Shown here: piece by piece, positions 35,034 to 45,727 of the stretch | Layout of the letters: each line of letters opens with the position of its first letter | Numbering within the stretch: the first letter of the stretch is position 1 | Assembly: GCF_963678635.1 (NCBI RefSeq) | Contig: NC_087069.1 | Span: 14,544,660 to 14,608,659, forward strand | Direction: 5' to 3' | Length of the DNA: 64,000 nt | Origin: Symsagittifera roscoffensis | Lineage: Eukaryota > Xenacoelomorpha > Acoela > Convolutidae | Translations under genes and position numbers: made by a program | The notes under the pieces: generated by a model | Databases searched by the model: none | Seen by the model: the letters and a program-made list of their open reading frames with translations, nothing else | Told to the model about the DNA's origin: nothing

Positions 35034-38000
35034 TTGAAACCACTATCAGGAAACATCTATAATTTTTCAATCAAACAAGTTCACCAATACGACAAAAAAC
35101 AAAACAAACAAAAATTTTATATGTCAGATTTTGAATTCAAGCCTATTCACAAGTTTTTCAAAATCACAATCTCATCAATAAAATATTTGAAAAACTCGAA
35201 TTCAGATATTATTTCCTTACATGTATACAACAATACACCTTACCAAGTAACATTACCTTTAGGACTTTTAGGCTATTGCGAAATCAACGCTACAATATTA
35301 CCAATACACGAAAAAGCATATCGTGTAAAAAATATACTCCAATTACTAGATATTTGCCAATCCACAATCCTTAATGAAGAATTATCTATAAATAATATAA
35401 TAAGTAACGAAAACAGAAATACGGATTATTTCACAAAAACCCCATATTTCAAACCTACATTCAACATAAGTAACTACACAGAGAATCAACAGAAATTTTT
35501 AACAATGTTTAATTTCCAACATTCACAAATAACACAAGAAGAATTTGAAAAACTAGCAAAACAGCTAAATAAATATTCATCAGTCTATGCAAAATCCAAA
35601 TTTGATGTTGGCAAAATCAGCTCATCACTACATCTCCCATTAAAACCAGACGCAGTTTTCAAAAAACAAAGAGCAAGTAAAGTACCAATTCACTTACACG
35701 ATAAAGTGAACAGATTACTCGACATTTTAGAACAATACAACATTATATCACCAGTAAACAAAGAGGAACAACCAAAAGGCAACACATTTATCAACCCTGT
35801 TATCATTCTAGCCAAAGGAGAATCATTGAAAATTGTTCTCGATGCTAGATACCTCAACTCACTCATAGATGAATCAAAGTGTAATTGGCCCATTGAACCA
35901 ATACAAGTTATTTTAACAAAAATAAACGGAAAATACTTTACCACCGCCGATATGAATAGTGCATATAATCAAATGCCATTAGATGAACAATCACGACGTT
36001 TAACACAATTTGTTATTGGAAATCAGCAATACGAATTCAACCGCTTATTCTATGGAATATCCATAGGACCAGCAGCATTTTCAGCTTTTATGGGCAAAAT
36101 TTTTCGACCACTAATACTCAAGAAAAACGCAATCACCTATTTAGACGATGTCTTTATGCAATCACAAACAAAAGAGGAAATGTTCAATGTTTTAGAACAA
36201 TATCACCAAATACTTCAGAATGAAAATCTGAAGGCCGCCCCCGATAAATCACACTTCTTTTTGACAAAAGTTAAATTCTTAGGGCATAATATAGAAAGAA
36301 AAACAATCACTCCATTGAAATCACGTATAGACGCTATTCAAAAACTCCAACCACCAACAAATAAAAAGAAAATCCAAGAATTCCTTGGAATGTTAAACTT
36401 TTTAAGCAAATATGTTTATAAAATGCAATTATATCTACGACCCTTCTATAACATACTTAGACAACAAAATAATTTTGAATGGAATATAGAACATCAAGCA
36501 CGATTTGAAGAAATTAAAAAACTTCTAACTGAACAAATTTCAAACACAATTCCAGATTCAAATCAACCATTTTATGCAATGTGCGATGCTTCGAACTTTG
36601 GCATCGGCGCAGCATTATTACAATCACATAATAGTACAAATAAAATGAACCTCATATCAGCAAATTCTCGATTATTCACTCAAGCAGAACTACGACTCTC
36701 AACTCTAATGAGAGAATGTACAGCCATAATATATACACTAACAGAATATGAATTTCTGATACTTGGATCAAAACATCCCACAGTTCTATTCACAGACCAT
36801 AAACCAATCATCTTTCTTTTTACACAAAAGTCTAATCCAAACCACCGAGTTTATAGATTTCAACTCATTTTAATGAAATTCCCAAACTTACATATAGTTT
36901 GGACCGCAGGAAAAAATCTTGCATTACCAGACACCTTAAGTCGAAATACGCCACCTGAATTACTTACACGAAAAACCACAGTTGAAATACCCAAAAACAT
37001 TAAATTCTACCTTGCAGAAAATGAAACATCACCCCGATTGGAATGCAAATATGCAGTAAAAACTGACGTTGAACAATCACAAATAAATAATTTACAACAT
37101 TTCCCACTTTATTTAGATTGTCAAAATAATCACTATGAAGTTGATCTACTTGGAACATCAACTTTTAAACCAATCCCATATTCACAATGGATAAAAAACA
37201 ACACCCAACAAAAAAGAATGAAACAACACCCGCCTAAAAAAGACCATTTTCCACTAATTGAAAAAGAAAATCTGACTGATAAAATAAACTTATCAGGACC
37301 ACAAACAAACGATTCAAAATACACAATAAATAAAGTTTTTGACCTCCATGACCCACTTGACACAATACCTTTATCTAAATTAGAAATCGAAAACATTTTT
37401 CTCCCCCCAACAGAAACAATTACAATTTCAACACTGAAACAGTATCAAAACCTTGACCCAGTAATTCGACAACTGAAATCATGGCACAAATATAAAACTA
37501 AACCTATCAAAGCAGATTCAACTATTCTAGGAAACAAAACACTTCTCAGATATTTTCGAAAACTCAACAATACAACAATTAACGAAAACACAGACCTTCT
37601 AGAATACAAACTAAATGAATCTACAGTTCCCTGTCTCCCTTTAAGTATGATTCTTATAGCTTTTAATATTTCACATACACAAAATATTAAAGGACACTCT
37701 GGATCAGAAAAAACATATTCAAATTTTATACAAAACTTTTATTTCCCAAATGCACCAATTTGGATAAAAGTACTATGCAATGACTGTATAGTATGTCAAC
37801 TAAATAAACCTTACCCAAATCAAAAACAAATAGCACAAAAACAAGATTTAAAAGGACAAAGTTTGTACTTTAATCATCGTATCTCATTTGATACCAAAGG
37901 ACCAATTTCACCCTCATCCGAAGGAAACTCCTACATTATGGTAATTGTTGACGCATTTACACATTATGTAGCACTTAACCCAGTACCACATTGTAACGCT

Positions 38001-39170
38001 TATTACGCTTACACAACACTCTATGAACACTGGATAGCAAAATTCGGACTACCAGAAATTTTAGTTACAGACAACGGTACAGAATTCATAAATAATGAAA
38101 TCATCACACTATGTCATTTATATAACATTAAACACAAACCACGTACATCTCACGCACCTTGGACAAACGGCTTAGTCGAAGGTATGAACCGTTCATTACA
38201 AGAATATCTCAGATGTATCATCAATGGAAATGATACAAGATATACCGAATGGTCAGCAGATGTAAAACTATTTCCCTTAGCATATAATTCACAAATCACG
38301 ACAACTTTAGGAATGTCACCATATGAAATGGTTTTTAACCAAAAGCCACGCAAACCAATAATGTTTACAGCAAACTCTCATAAAAACGCACAAGGTTATT
38401 GTCAACCAAATAAAGACTCAATTTGTTATAACCTACCATTACATACACACGATGAAGATCATTTTCATCACCCACAAATTCTTAAATTAGCCTCCGGTAC
38501 ACACACCGAATGGATTTTAAACAGAGATAAAAAACACAATGAAATTTACCAAAAGGTAACAAAAAAGTTGTTACAAAGGCAAAATATTAATGAACAAATA
38601 AATTCACGCTTTACACCAGCCTCCGATTTAAAAATTGGAACATTTGTTTTAATACCCAATTTTAATACTCAAAAAGGAATTTCAAAAAAGTTACAACCCC
38701 TTCGTAAAGGACCATACCAAATAATTGCAAAACCCACTGATGTCACATATAAAATCACCGACTCAGATAAAAAAGAAATCGTTCAACACCGAAATAACCT
38801 ATTACCTTATTATCCAAAAGAATACGCAGTCCGCGAACTAACTCAATTATATTCTTTTACAGGTTTAAAAGTTATTCAAAATAACCCACATACAAACAAC
38901 ATAACAAAGGAACAAAATGATATTCACCTCGGAAATCAAAATACAAAATCAAACACCACAAAAAACAATTCAAAAAATCTCGATCAAAATACATCTCAAA
39001 AAGAAAGAAAAAATAGAAAAATGACAGAACAAATAATACCCCAAAAACAAATCGACAAATCAGAACATAGAGAGTCTTCACGACTTAGAAATCAACCACG
39101 TAAAAATTATAAAGTATTCATCCCACAATCTAAAATATTAAAGAAAGTTGAATTTCAAAAACAACCTTAA
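35034..39170 (+). CDS. pol: Pol polyprotein: RT, RNase H and integrase
   Basis: 1378 codons from the first listed position; the frame is open further upstream and has no early ATG, so it is expected to be made by frameshift or read-through. The start segment includes LGLLGYCEINATI. RT occupies about 215-440 with the catalytic YLDDVF near 369. RNase H starts near 513 (YAMCDASNFGIGAALLQ) and has TDHKP. The integrase has a zinc-binding H-H-C-C segment (about 880-925), D951, D1011 (TDNGTEF) and E about 1048, then a C-terminal GPY/F-type module (RKGPYQII). I do not see the D-S/T-G motif of a retroviral-type aspartic protease here. The frame is whole. Confidence 0.93.
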   Translation: MKPLSGNIYNFSIKQVHQYDKKQNKQKFYMSDFEFKPIHKFFKITISSIKYLKNSNSDIISLHVYNNTPYQVTLPLGLLGYCEINATILPIHEKAYRVKNILQLLDICQSTILNEELSINNIISNENRNTDYFTKTPYFKPTFNISNYTENQQKFLTMFNFQHSQITQEEFEKLAKQLNKYSSVYAKSKFDVGKISSSLHLPLKPDAVFKKQRASKVPIHLHDKVNRLLDILEQYNIISPVNKEEQPKGNTFINPVIILAKGESLKIVLDARYLNSLIDESKCNWPIEPIQVILTKINGKYFTTADMNSAYNQMPLDEQSRRLTQFVIGNQQYEFNRLFYGISIGPAAFSAFMGKIFRPLILKKNAITYLDDVFMQSQTKEEMFNVLEQYHQILQNENLKAAPDKSHFFLTKVKFLGHNIERKTITPLKSRIDAIQKLQPPTNKKKIQEFLGMLNFLSKYVYKMQLYLRPFYNILRQQNNFEWNIEHQARFEEIKKLLTEQISNTIPDSNQPFYAMCDASNFGIGAALLQSHNSTNKMNLISANSRLFTQAELRLSTLMRECTAIIYTLTEYEFLILGSKHPTVLFTDHKPIIFLFTQKSNPNHRVYRFQLILMKFPNLHIVWTAGKNLALPDTLSRNTPPELLTRKTTVEIPKNIKFYLAENETSPRLECKYAVKTDVEQSQINNLQHFPLYLDCQNNHYEVDLLGTSTFKPIPYSQWIKNNTQQKRMKQHPPKKDHFPLIEKENLTDKINLSGPQTNDSKYTINKVFDLHDPLDTIPLSKLEIENIFLPPTETITISTLKQYQNLDPVIRQLKSWHKYKTKPIKADSTILGNKTLLRYFRKLNNTTINENTDLLEYKLNESTVPCLPLSMILIAFNISHTQNIKGHSGSEKTYSNFIQNFYFPNAPIWIKVLCNDCIVCQLNKPYPNQKQIAQKQDLKGQSLYFNHRISFDTKGPISPSSEGNSYIMVIVDAFTHYVALNPVPHCNAYYAYTTLYEHWIAKFGLPEILVTDNGTEFINNEIITLCHLYNIKHKPRTSHAPWTNGLVEGMNRSLQEYLRCIINGNDTRYTEWSADVKLFPLAYNSQITTTLGMSPYEMVFNQKPRKPIMFTANSHKNAQGYCQPNKDSICYNLPLHTHDEDHFHHPQILKLASGTHTEWILNRDKKHNEIYQKVTKKLLQRQNINEQINSRFTPASDLKIGTFVLIPNFNTQKGISKKLQPLRKGPYQIIAKPTDVTYKITDSDKKEIVQHRNNLLPYYPKEYAVRELTQLYSFTGLKVIQNNPHTNNITKEQNDIHLGNQNTKSNTTKNNSKNLDQNTSQKERKNRKMTEQIIPQKQIDKSEHRESSRLRNQPRKNYKVFIPQSKILKKVEFQKQP

Positions 39171-39764
39171 ATTTTACATTTAAAAATCTTTGCACCTCTG
39201 AAACATTTCACACTTTCATTTTTCAAGATAACATGCTGATAAACACGCAGCGATTCTAGTTCAAAATTAACCAATAGGATTCATCCAATCCGCCACCTTC
39301 TATAACTTTAACACAAACCAACTAGACGAAAAATATTAAACTCCAGGCATATCTATAACTATAACTCTACGACCTCCAGGTCAAAAATAAGCAAACCACT
39401 TCAACTTGACAACTAAAATAAATGTCACCATAATATCATAATCCTACCTTATTTAATAAACCAAAGATCAACAACATTTCCCCAACTCAGCCCTCAAATA
39501 CCCCCCAAACAAATATGTTAAATTAGCCTAAAGTAAAAGAACGACCATTTTATTTAGCCTAAAGTATAAAAATCTCAAAAATACCCCAGATCATTTGACA
39601 AATGAAAATAAAGACACAGAAGACCTCCTGATCACCATAAAAATTGCCCCCAACAATTTTTTACGAAACTCAACCCACTTGTCAAAAAACTAATAAATAA
39701 TCCGACCACACTTGAAAATTGCCCCAAACAACAAAAAATATTCGATCACGAAGCCATTTTTTAA
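39171..39764 (+). other. Post-pol spacer of the LTR element
   Basis: About 590 bp rich in A and C with no long open frame. ATTGCCCC(C/A)AACAA occurs twice (near 39641 and 39717) and AGCCTAAAGTA twice (39525, 39557). Splice or regulatory sites could lie here but none is clear. Confidence 0.5.
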
Positions 39765-39980
39765 ATGCTCTTCTATCAAACAGTCACTAAAATTATCACA
39801 AACCTAAAACAATTTTTTACGATACTTGAAACTTTCATAATATTTCTTTTTGATATCCTTGAATCTTTTCTAATACTCTTAATCATTTTTTGTAATATTT
39901 TTTTAATTTTCTACACTATATTCGAACTATTTCTCCAACTTTCAAAGACCCTTGATTATATCCACAGGTACGAATTATAA
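39765..39980 (+). CDS. Small membrane protein ORF of the LTR element
   Basis: ATG-started, 71 codons, dominated by Phe, Ile and Leu (FIIFLFDILESFLILLIIFC), giving one or two membrane-spanning segments and a short polar tail. No homologue recognised. Its U-rich coding strand is opposite in composition to gag and pol. Confidence 0.45.
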   Translation: MLFYQTVTKIITNLKQFFTILETFIIFLFDILESFLILLIIFCNIFLIFYTIFELFLQLSKTLDYIHRYEL

Positions 39981-39990
39981 AATTGTCTAA

Positions 39991-40167
39991 ATGATACGAA
40001 CTATTTTCAGTAGAACTGATATTTTTCTACTATTTGTAATTTTCATAACATTTCTATCATCCCTCATTTTGACTATATGCAAATGTATAAAGAAAGCAAT
40101 CATCACGTTCGCTCTAGCAACAATCCTCCTAATTCTTTTCTTAGAAGAATACTTTAATAAACATTAA
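39991..40167 (+). CDS. Second small membrane protein ORF (58 aa)
   Basis: Starts at an ATG eleven bases after the previous ORF and encodes 58 residues with two hydrophobic segments (IFLLFVIFITFLSSLILTI and ITFALATILLILF) flanking a Lys-rich turn (CKCIKKA). It resembles a two-pass membrane protein or small viroporin in outline only; that is inference. Confidence 0.45.
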   Translation: MIRTIFSRTDIFLLFVIFITFLSSLILTICKCIKKAIITFALATILLILFLEEYFNKH

Positions 40168-40328
40168 CTTTTTCAATAAAAGAATAGACCAAAAAGCTAT
40201 CAAAAATTGCTACCCAAAAGTCACCAAGTCAGTCTTCACCGACATCATCCCAAGATAACCCAACAACACTTTCAACTACCAATAATCCTCAAACATCTAC
40301 ACGAATTTCCTTTCAAGATAACCCATAG

Positions 40329-41321
40329 ACTTTTGAAGAACGACACGCTCGTTTATCAGAACCACTAGAACCAGTTCAACGACAAGCACCCCTCAGCGAA
40401 CCAACATATAACTTATACCCAACACTACCACAAGAATTAAGTAGAATAAGAAATCCTAGTCAAAACCAAAATACAGTCGAAATAAATAGACAAATTATAC
40501 ATCCTCGACGGAACAGAAATTTTCTAACTCCCCGAGTTCATTTTGATATACCTCAATCCCCATCACAAAACACTCCAGAAAACCCCATTGGTATATTACC
40601 AGAAACCCCTACGCTTCTTTCACAACGTAGCACCTCAAGCCTACCATCAGATTACTTAGGTTCAACACCAACATCTGAACAAATACGTGAAAATCCCTTT
40701 AACCCCCCAAACCAGGCATCACGACTACCATATTGGACAACACATTCATTTACACAAGGTGAATTAAATTTAGTCAATAATCCAATAGATATTTCTACGG
40801 ATACAACAACATCCTCATCACTACCAGAAACATTATCACTACCATCAACACCATCAATAAGCCAGATTTCACCACCACCTTTTAACTTAAATTTTCCAAA
40901 TAATCTCGACGCCAGATATCGAGAACAATCATCAACAAATATCCCTTTAAGACTAGATTGGAATACATTTACAGCCCCTCCACCATTATTTGGACAACAT
41001 CTAGAAAGTAATCGCCTCCACAACTGGGCACTTAATAGATTACAATACCGACAAGACATTCACGACGATATCCGTGATCACAATATCCAAATACTCCAAC
41101 AAAACAGTTTACAATTAAAGTTTGAAATCACAGTTAAATTAAACAACATTACTCAACATCCCTACCCATTAAACCCACCAAACATAACAGCTCAATCACT
41201 ACCACCACCATTTATAACCACTGAAGTAATATATAAATACGACAGATATACCAAAAACACAATTGGTTACATCACATTTTATAACCCATACTCAGGATTA
41301 TCATACACATGTATATTCTAA
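40329..41321 (+). CDS. Pro/Ser/Thr-rich ORF without ATG start
   Basis: Open for about 330 codons with no suitable early ATG. Rich in Pro, Ser, Thr, Asn and Gln (TTTSSSLPETLSLPSTPSIS) with a better-ordered C-terminal third (NWALNRLQYRQDIHDDIRDH). It overlaps the start of the envelope-like ORF by 13 bases. Made, if at all, from a spliced RNA or by read-through. I do not recognise a family. Confidence 0.55.
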   Translation, partial: TFEERHARLSEPLEPVQRQAPLSEPTYNLYPTLPQELSRIRNPSQNQNTVEINRQIIHPRRNRNFLTPRVHFDIPQSPSQNTPENPIGILPETPTLLSQRSTSSLPSDYLGSTPTSEQIRENPFNPPNQASRLPYWTTHSFTQGELNLVNNPIDISTDTTTSSSLPETLSLPSTPSISQISPPPFNLNFPNNLDARYREQSSTNIPLRLDWNTFTAPPPLFGQHLESNRLHNWALNRLQYRQDIHDDIRDHNIQILQQNSLQLKFEITVKLNNITQHPYPLNPPNITAQSLPPPFITTEVIYKYDRYTKNTIGYITFYNPYSGLSYTCIF

Positions 41322-43922
41322 AATTATTAATTTTTCTCCAACTCCTTTTTCTAGTAATTTCAAATCAAAACATAAACCCTTCTCCCCGCACAGGACCCCA
41401 AGATTTATTAGTAACACATTACGATTGTGAAGAAAACGAACAAAAAACACTACACAAGTATGCAATAAATCAAGTATCACAGTGCGAAACAGAACCCCAA
41501 GCCATAGAAACTACAAATGTCATAGCAACACTTTATTCAAAAGCCCGAGCAACTACAGTTATAGGATATAAATTCACAGCAACATTTTCTGAAAAGAAAG
41601 TACATTGTTCACAAGTCTCAAACGGAAATAAAAACCGACTTGACCATGAATCATTCTACCAGAGTAATATAGAACGACTTTTACATCTCAATCCCGAAGA
41701 TTGTAAAAACGAGTTACTCCGACTAAACATCACAAAAAATAAAAACACAGATAGAAAGTTAGTATATTTCCAAGTTTTTTCAGATTCTGTACATCAAGCA
41801 GAACTTGAAAGATATCAAAGACATATAAAATTAGATGAAAAATACCCATACAACGGCGCACACGGACGATTACTTATGACATACACGATAAACACTGGAT
41901 ACCACACATTGGTATAAATGACCCATCAAACTGCAAAGCAGACACAAAAAATAAAGGATACCAAGAAATAATGTTTTTCGATTGGAAAATACAACTCGAA
42001 AAAATACAACTCACACGAGATTTATCAGACAACACAATGATTTATCAAGGAATTAGATTACCTCGTAAAAACGACCAAGGTTATTGCGACCCTACAACCA
42101 GAACACAAGCAACAATTGTTTGGTTCCCCGAAGACACATGTACAACATTTCAAGTAGCAAAAATACACGCTCGTATGATCAAATTTCACGAAAAATATTT
42201 TATACAATCAATACCATATGAACAAGTAAATCCATTACGAAAGATAAGTTCTAATTTTCGAAACATTCATAATATAGAAAATAAATTAACACGTTTTCAA
42301 ATATATCAAGAAACAGAACTTGCATGTAAATACAGAAACCCACTTCACAAAACACAATACTCTGAAATATTAGTTGAATACGAAAATGGATTCGACATGA
42401 CCACTGGAAAAATAAAAGTCGACCCATACGCCACAAGTCACCCCCTAAACGAAGGAACATCATATATACCAGTTAATTTTCAAAAGAATACAGGTCAACC
42501 TGGTGGACATTTAAAACCCCAAAACGATCAAAGCACACGTTTACAAGAACTATCACTAATGAATAATACATATTTTGGTAATATCCACTATGATATTCAC
42601 TTAGATATGAAACTAGACTACACGATTAGCCGAATTTTTCAAGAAATGTCACTCTCCGAATTAGAAACATTACACCAACTATGCGAATTAGAAAGAACAC
42701 AAATATTACAATCACTTGCACTAGCAGTATTAAAAATACCCTACGCAGGATATTTACTATCAGGAAATAGATCAAATTTTTTAGACTATGAAGGAAATAT
42801 CTTATGGTTTTATACTTGTACTAAAAAGTATCACCACTATACGTTTTTGAAGATAAACGATGTTATAAAAGAATCCCTATCTTTTATAAGAATAAAGTAC
42901 ATTTCGTTGACACACTTTCACGAAGAACCTATTTCTGGGATACCGCAGTTCCATGTGGATCAGAAAATAGCCACAACGTAGTACAACTAAACCCTGATGA
43001 AGATAAATATTACCTTCTCACCCCATATCCCACATTAATGCAATCACTCAAAAAATTTTCACCAGAAAGCATTCGCGCTATCGCTCGAAACCCAAATATA
43101 GACTTACAATCAATAGGAATATACTCAAAATCAGATATTCAACATCACATTAGAACACAACAATTCCAGGAATTATTAACACAAATGGACACAATACAAA
43201 GACAATCAATTGACCAAAACTTACGCAAACTTGCCGAAACCGCAGGATTTGCAGACATCTATACGCAAGACTATAGCGGATATTTCAAAGACATTAAAGA
43301 TTATATATATCTAAACGGTGAAAAATACCGTCCCCAAGATATATCACCTATCAATATTTTTAGCTTTGTTACACTCAAGAATGAAATTCTTGATTTTCTA
43401 GGATGGCCCTACTACATCTTAGAAAAACTAACTATTTTATACGCAATGTTTAACTTTATTGGATTTCTTTTTTCACTCTTAAAAGGAATCTATAACACAT
43501 GTGCTATACACGCACAAGTCAATAGACAAGCAAGTGTAGCACGCATACTATTTGCAGGATTTTTTGGAATATTTTCTACATCTATAAACAAAGTTCTTTT
43601 AGACGCACAAATAAAAGAATATAACACAAAAATAGCAACAAGACAGAACACATACGACGAAGAACATAACAATGCAGACACAACACCAACAGCACCACAG
43701 TTACCACCCCTGCCACATAACCATCCATTATCCCTAGTCCCACGTAATTTTCGAAATTTAGCCATAACACATAATAATTTTAGACCAACAATATCACAAA
43801 GTCCCATCCAACATATAATGCCACACCACTCACAAGATGAAAATACTTATGAACAAATTATAGAACAACCCCATACCACCGCTTTTCAGTCTCAAAATAA
43901 TCATTTTTTTAGCCCACGATGA
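41309..43922 (+). CDS. env: Envelope-like glycoprotein region (broken)
   Basis: Three open parts in succession (41309-41917, 41971-42981, 43038-43922); the region looks broken in about two places. The first part has a signal peptide (MYILKLLIFLQLLFLVIS) and a cysteine pattern beginning THYDCEENE with QCETE and VHCSQVSNG. The second continues with further cysteines (GYCDPTTR, EDTCTTF). The third has a membrane anchor (ILYAMFNFIGFLFSLLKGIY) and a long Pro/Gln-rich tail. Layout fits a class I/III viral surface glycoprotein. The YDC...C...C arrangement reminds me of glycoproteins of chuvirus-like negative-strand viruses captured by retroelements; this is an inference. Confidence 0.65.
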
Positions 43923-45127
43923 GCCGACAACTTGGATCCCTACACCGATCAAATTCCCACCCAACCAACCTCACCACTCCAATCCCAATAATACCACTTT
44001 TTGCTTTTCCGCCACCCGATTTCCCATCCAGTAATGTAACATCCGGCATGAATTCTGATACTAATTCACACATCTCAGTTTTATACTCCATCTCACAACT
44101 CAATAACCCGAATATTGAAACCCCCGATGAATTTGCCGACTCTGAACCATCTCCATCAAATAATTTTCACACCAATCCCTTAAATTTTTCCCAACCCCCT
44201 TTTCAACCCATACTACCAAATAACCCTGACCCAACCAATTCTACACCCTCTTATGCTTCCCAAGTCACTCCAACCTACTCCTCACTTCACTCAAACCAAT
44301 CATCTCATTCTTCAGACACCCCCCGAATCTCCCCAGAACTAGATAATTTCATTACCCTACAACAACAATCCTATCACCTTGACACCCCAACCATAAACCA
44401 AATCTCATCCACAATAGATTCATCCAACCCTCCTACTCCTACACCCTCTTCAATTTATACTGATTCATTAGCACCATCATCCACAACTACTGTATCTTCA
44501 CTCAACACTAATAGAGCTTACCGCACTTTTAAAAGGAAGTTCCCCAACCATCCTTTCCCAGCGAAACCAGGAACAGCCCGTGAATACATCAACCATCCAC
44601 AACACACTAACACAAAAGAATTTTTAGCTATCACCTTACCCTCATTTCCACAATACACCTTAAACACCCCTCATGACACTAACGAGACACGTAACTTTGT
44701 AGACGAATACGTTTTAATGCCTACCCTTCCTTGGACCTCATATTATCATTTTACAAATCCCCTTTGCTTACCTTTATCTAACACTCATATCGATATAGAA
44801 CGAAATAAGGACATGCTATATCGACTCACTACACCACTAACACCTAGATAATTTACTTACATTGGATACAAAAAATCACTAAAAACACACACTGCACTCC
44901 GAGCTAATGAATATACACTAGAATATTACGATCATAACATCATCAGAACTAACCAAGATCAATTCTTAGACGACGATCGCTTCGCTAACCCACAAATCAC
45001 CGAGAAATTTTTCATTAAAACACCATATATATTTACACTAAATATCTTCGATCGCAAGTTTGACCACATTATCTCAGAAGCACTAACAGACACGCAAGCC
45101 TACGAAAGTTTTAAAGAACGCTTTTAA
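43919..45127 (+). CDS. Pro/Ser/Thr-rich accessory ORF region after env
   Basis: The ATG overlaps the end of the envelope-like frame by four bases (ATGA), an arrangement known for coupled termination and restart. The N-terminal 200 codons are low-complexity Pro/Ser/Thr/Asn. The rest (YRTFKRKFPNHPFPAKPG onward) looks folded and acidic. Broken in about one place. Function unknown. Confidence 0.45.
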
Positions 45128-45172
45128 ATCTTTTCACTAACCTTTCATTTCCTTGCACCACATGAAAGAGAT

Positions 45173-45727
45173 TTGCACTGCTCACACGATATTATGTTGC
45201 GCACTAAACAAACACACACATATACTTATTATCGTTTCATCCAAAATCACTTTGACCTACACACTCCCTCCAGACAACCACACCATCGTTTTCAATTCAT
45301 CAATTCCAAATACACCTCACCATTCTTTCTTAACTTCACATATTGCATTAAAGATACTAACCTTCATGGTATTCTTCGAAATTATGATCCCATAACCCAA
45401 ATGTATATCTTTTGTCCCATCACCAAGACCTTCAACGCAGAAGAATCCCGACCCTTCCTCATTCCACACGAGTTTGTACAACCTATAGAAATCCCCATTT
45501 TAGAATTCATCCATAACACTAAATTCAACCACAAATTATATAATCTAATCCAAAACACACCTTATGAATTTGCAGTTGGCACTGAAGAACTAACCACCAT
45601 TAAGGCACTTCAATTGCTTTGGCCACTGCTTCAAACTAAAAATATCATCCGCATATTAGCCAAACTACTAACAACTTCAGATCTCATCCACGACATTTTC
45701 CCCCACGGTTTCTTCCCCGACGACTAA
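45173..45727 (+). CDS. Last ORF of the LTR element
   Basis: 184 codons opening at an ATG, His/Thr/Phe-rich at first, then a regular-looking segment (EFAVGTEELTTIKALQLLWP) ending HDIFPHGFFPDD. Followed by CAG/GTAAGT, a consensus splice-donor sequence. May belong with the preceding ORF region. No family recognised. Confidence 0.4.
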   Translation: MHCSHDIMLRTKQTHTYTYYRFIQNHFDLHTPSRQPHHRFQFINSKYTSPFFLNFTYCIKDTNLHGILRNYDPITQMYIFCPITKTFNAEESRPFLIPHEFVQPIEIPILEFIHNTKFNHKLYNLIQNTPYEFAVGTEELTTIKALQLLWPLLQTKNIIRILAKLLTTSDLIHDIFPHGFFPDD

